From assembly GCA_937995875.1 (NCBI GenBank), contig CALKIW010000202.1, forward strand, positions 1 through 7,390: a stretch of 7,390 bases of DNA. Direction: 5' to 3'. Of the stretch, positions 6,241 to 7,390 are shown in pieces. Below the pieces are notes generated by a model, which had not been told where the DNA came from, made no database searches, and worked only from the letters and a program-made list of their open reading frames with translations. The stretch comes from an uncultured Bacteroidales bacterium. Lineage in GTDB: Bacteria; Bacteroidota; Bacteroidia; Bacteroidales; Bacteroidaceae. How positions within the stretch are numbered: the first letter of the stretch is position 1; each line of letters starts with the position of its first letter. Made by a program: the position numbers and the translations under genes.

Positions 6241-6879
6241 TTAAAGGAATAACACCGACTCATTGCCCATATTAAACAGCAGGTCGAGGATCGACAGATT
6301 GGGTTGGAAGCCATATCTCTGCTCGTAGACCTGATAATAGCGACGAAGTTGGAAGTCGGCATCGGGCAGCGGACGTTTAGGGCGGATAGCGTCTCGAAAA
6401 TCGGGAATGGCATCCGCTGGCTCGGCGTGCTCTCCATAAACATTTCCGTAATCTGTCGTCGGAAGCAACACGGGTTGTATGTCCAGCAACTCACACATTT
6501 TGTCGGTAATTTCCAGATTGAAATCGAACAGATAGTCCCATTTTTTTTCAAAGAACGGGCGGATATCATCGGCCAAAAATTCAAAAAACGGACTGTCCCC
6601 ATAGGCCGACTGCAGAGCATTCCAGTGGATATGGCGCCAATTTCCGTGATCGCTGATCCGCACATCTTTCATCTTGCATTTCGCCCCCTCGTATTGCTCT
6701 ATGGGAATAGAAAGCGTCTGCACACCGTTGGCTGTAGCAATGACACAGCGGTTACGATAGGTCTGCTTGATGAAATTGTCGTGTTGTTCCAACATCACTT
6801 TGTTGTAGCGATTGAGTTTCTGATACCATTGGACAGGACCAAAATAGGTGGAAGAGAGCAAGCAAAGGTTGGAATACAT
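6241..6879 (-). CDS. WbqC family protein
   Basis: This 212-residue protein shows the hallmarks of the WbqC-like family. It has an N-terminal LLSSTYFGPVQWYQKL stretch (7-22), then FIKQTYRNRC (36-45), a beta-rich section with IPIEQYEG (58-65), KDVRISDHGNWRHIHWNAL (71-89) and SPFFE (96-100), and it ends in the typical LDLLFNMGNESV. No signal peptide or membrane segment is seen, so it is cytoplasmic. The family is named after a gene in an O-antigen cluster and is proposed to act in sugar-nucleotide or amino-sugar modification. The biochemical activity is uncertain and no catalytic residue can be named with confidence. It lies 42 bases after the S26-like gene and is probably co-transcribed with it. 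The ATG at 6879 gives a start about 3-5 residues longer than I would expect. The protein is complete at both ends. Confidence 0.88.
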   Translation of the reverse strand: MYSNLCLLSSTYFGPVQWYQKLNRYNKVMLEQHDNFIKQTYRNRCVIATANGVQTLSIPIEQYEGAKCKMKDVRISDHGNWRHIHWNALQSAYGDSPFFEFLADDIRPFFEKKWDYLFDFNLEITDKMCELLDIQPVLLPTTDYGNVYGEHAEPADAIPDFRDAIRPKRPLPDADFQLRRYYQVYEQRYGFQPNLSILDLLFNMGNESVLFL

Positions 6880-6921
6880 AAACGGATTGTATGAGAGAAA
6901 ACAATAACGAGCCTTACCGTG

Positions 6922-7326
6922 TCAGAACGGCAGATGGAAAAGTTTGGTGGCTCGCCCTATCACTTGATGGCGATACACCAGTGTCCGCCCCTTACCGAGA
7001 TTAACCATATACAGTCTGCAATCGTTGCATTTACATCTGGGACAGCAGGTTTGGGGAATAAGATAGCGGAGAAGACCGAGCCTCACGGTGTCTCCCGGAA
7101 CGGCCTCTACCCTTCCGACAAAGTCGCTCGAATTGCGGAACACCATCAGTTCGCCCTTTTTGAATTCGACGCGCGACAACCTGTTCACCAGTATTCGGTC
7201 CCCACGCTTCAACGTCTGACAGACATCTGTGGGAACACTATATACGGTAAACGCATAGGCGCGCACTGCAAATACTATGATTAAAGCAATGCCAAGCGCA
7301 GATAGAGCTTTTAACAATTGCCTCAT
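6922..7326 (-). CDS. S26 (signal peptidase I)-like membrane protein, apparently lacking the catalytic dyad
   Basis: This 134-residue protein has one N-terminal membrane helix (about 8-26) and then recognisable S26 boxes: VPTDVCQTLKRGDRILVNRL (31-50), KKGELMVF (56-63), VPGDTV (76-81) and a terminal HQVIGRATKLF (120-130) that fits the last family box. Signal peptidase I cleaves signal peptides with a Ser-Lys dyad. Aligning without gaps to the E. coli motifs SMMPTLLIGD and IKRAVGLPGD puts Asp34 at the Ser position and Gly71 at the Lys position, so both appear to be missing. A cysteine cluster (C94, C95, C98, C100, C103) sits where active enzymes have their large second domain, which is nearly absent. 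The upstream neighbour ends 13 bases away, so it is within an operon. It could be a regulator or a binding partner of an active peptidase. A true protease is unlikely on this evidence. Confidence 0.8.
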   Translation of the reverse strand: MRQLLKALSALGIALIIVFAVRAYAFTVYSVPTDVCQTLKRGDRILVNRLSRVEFKKGELMVFRNSSDFVGRVEAVPGDTVRLGLLRYLIPQTCCPRCKCNDCRLYMVNLGKGRTLVYRHQVIGRATKLFHLPF

Positions 7327-7339
7327 ATTAACTCAATAA

Positions 7340-7390
7340 TTATGACTTGTACTTCTTAGGAAACATCCCGACTATCTTGCCGAACAGCCA
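7340..7390 (-). CDS. C-terminal end of an unidentified gene (partial)
   Basis: An open frame enters from the right edge on the minus strand and encodes the 16 residues WLFGKIVGMFPKKYKS before TAA (7340-7342). It lies 13 bases upstream of the S26-like start, the usual spacing for genes of one operon. A basic, amphipathic tail of this kind is compatible with several products. In Bacteroidales the gene before this pair is often a full-length signal peptidase I (lepB), but that is inferred from order only; the residues seen do not prove it. Confidence 0.6.
   Translation of the reverse strand, partial: WLFGKIVGMFPKKYKS

Noticed and set aside
6078..6665. 195-codon minus-strand open frame overlapping the WbqC gene in another frame
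   Set aside because: Most of it lies inside the WbqC gene and its composition (Cys, Met, Ile, Ser scatter) looks like an out-of-frame translation.
6304..6894. 196-codon plus-strand open frame antisense to the WbqC gene
   Set aside because: It mirrors the WbqC coding frame, shows no family resemblance and has no promoter. The WbqC frame on the other strand is clearly real.

Overview
This window is chromosomal DNA from a member of the Bacteroidota, most likely a Prevotella-like genus of the Bacteroidales. I infer this from three things. Two promoters at the left end fit the Bacteroidetes pattern (TTTG-like, about 20 bases, TAnnTTTG). Genes start without strong Shine-Dalgarno sites. The protein repertoire is typical of the group: a PMCA-type calcium ATPase, a fused RibF, a WbqC-family protein beside an S26 peptidase-like protein, and a Bacteroidetes-style membrane-anchored anti-sigma-like protein. 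The genus call rests on remembered family resemblance and not on a search.

Layout, left to right. A tRNA with a CAT anticodon (minus strand, 2-75) and a calcium-pump operon (plus strand) are transcribed divergently from promoters at 113-144 and 182-213. The plus-strand operon is tightly packed. It holds the P-type Ca2+-ATPase (233-2893), ribF after a 2-base gap (2896-3846), and a CPBP-family intramembrane protease overlapping ribF by 4 bases (3843-4676). It ends at a hairpin with T-rich flanks on both sides (4732-4770), which can also stop the converging minus-strand gene.

That minus-strand gene (4869-5366) encodes a small single-pass membrane protein with an anti-sigma-like layout. It has its own ECF-type promoter (TGTAAC, 16 bases, CGTC) overlapped by a perfect 10-bp inverted repeat, but no sigma factor gene lies beside it. 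Next comes an 874-base stretch (5367-6240) with no convincing gene. It is full of structured, repeat-like DNA: TTCTTCACTC-type repeats, a terminator-like hairpin, degenerate 22-bp tandem repeats with hairpins, and AT-rich CGAATTTT palindromes.

The right end is a minus-strand operon whose promoter lies outside the window: the last 16 codons of an unidentified gene (7340-7390), a 134-residue signal-peptidase-I-like protein that appears to lack both catalytic residues (6922-7326), and a WbqC-family protein (6241-6879).

Most of the window is ordinary housekeeping and transport sequence. The parts most worth a second look are the catalytically degenerate S26-like protein with its cysteine cluster, the orphan anti-sigma-like gene with its palindromic ECF promoter, and the structured repeat region between 5.4 and 6.2 kb.
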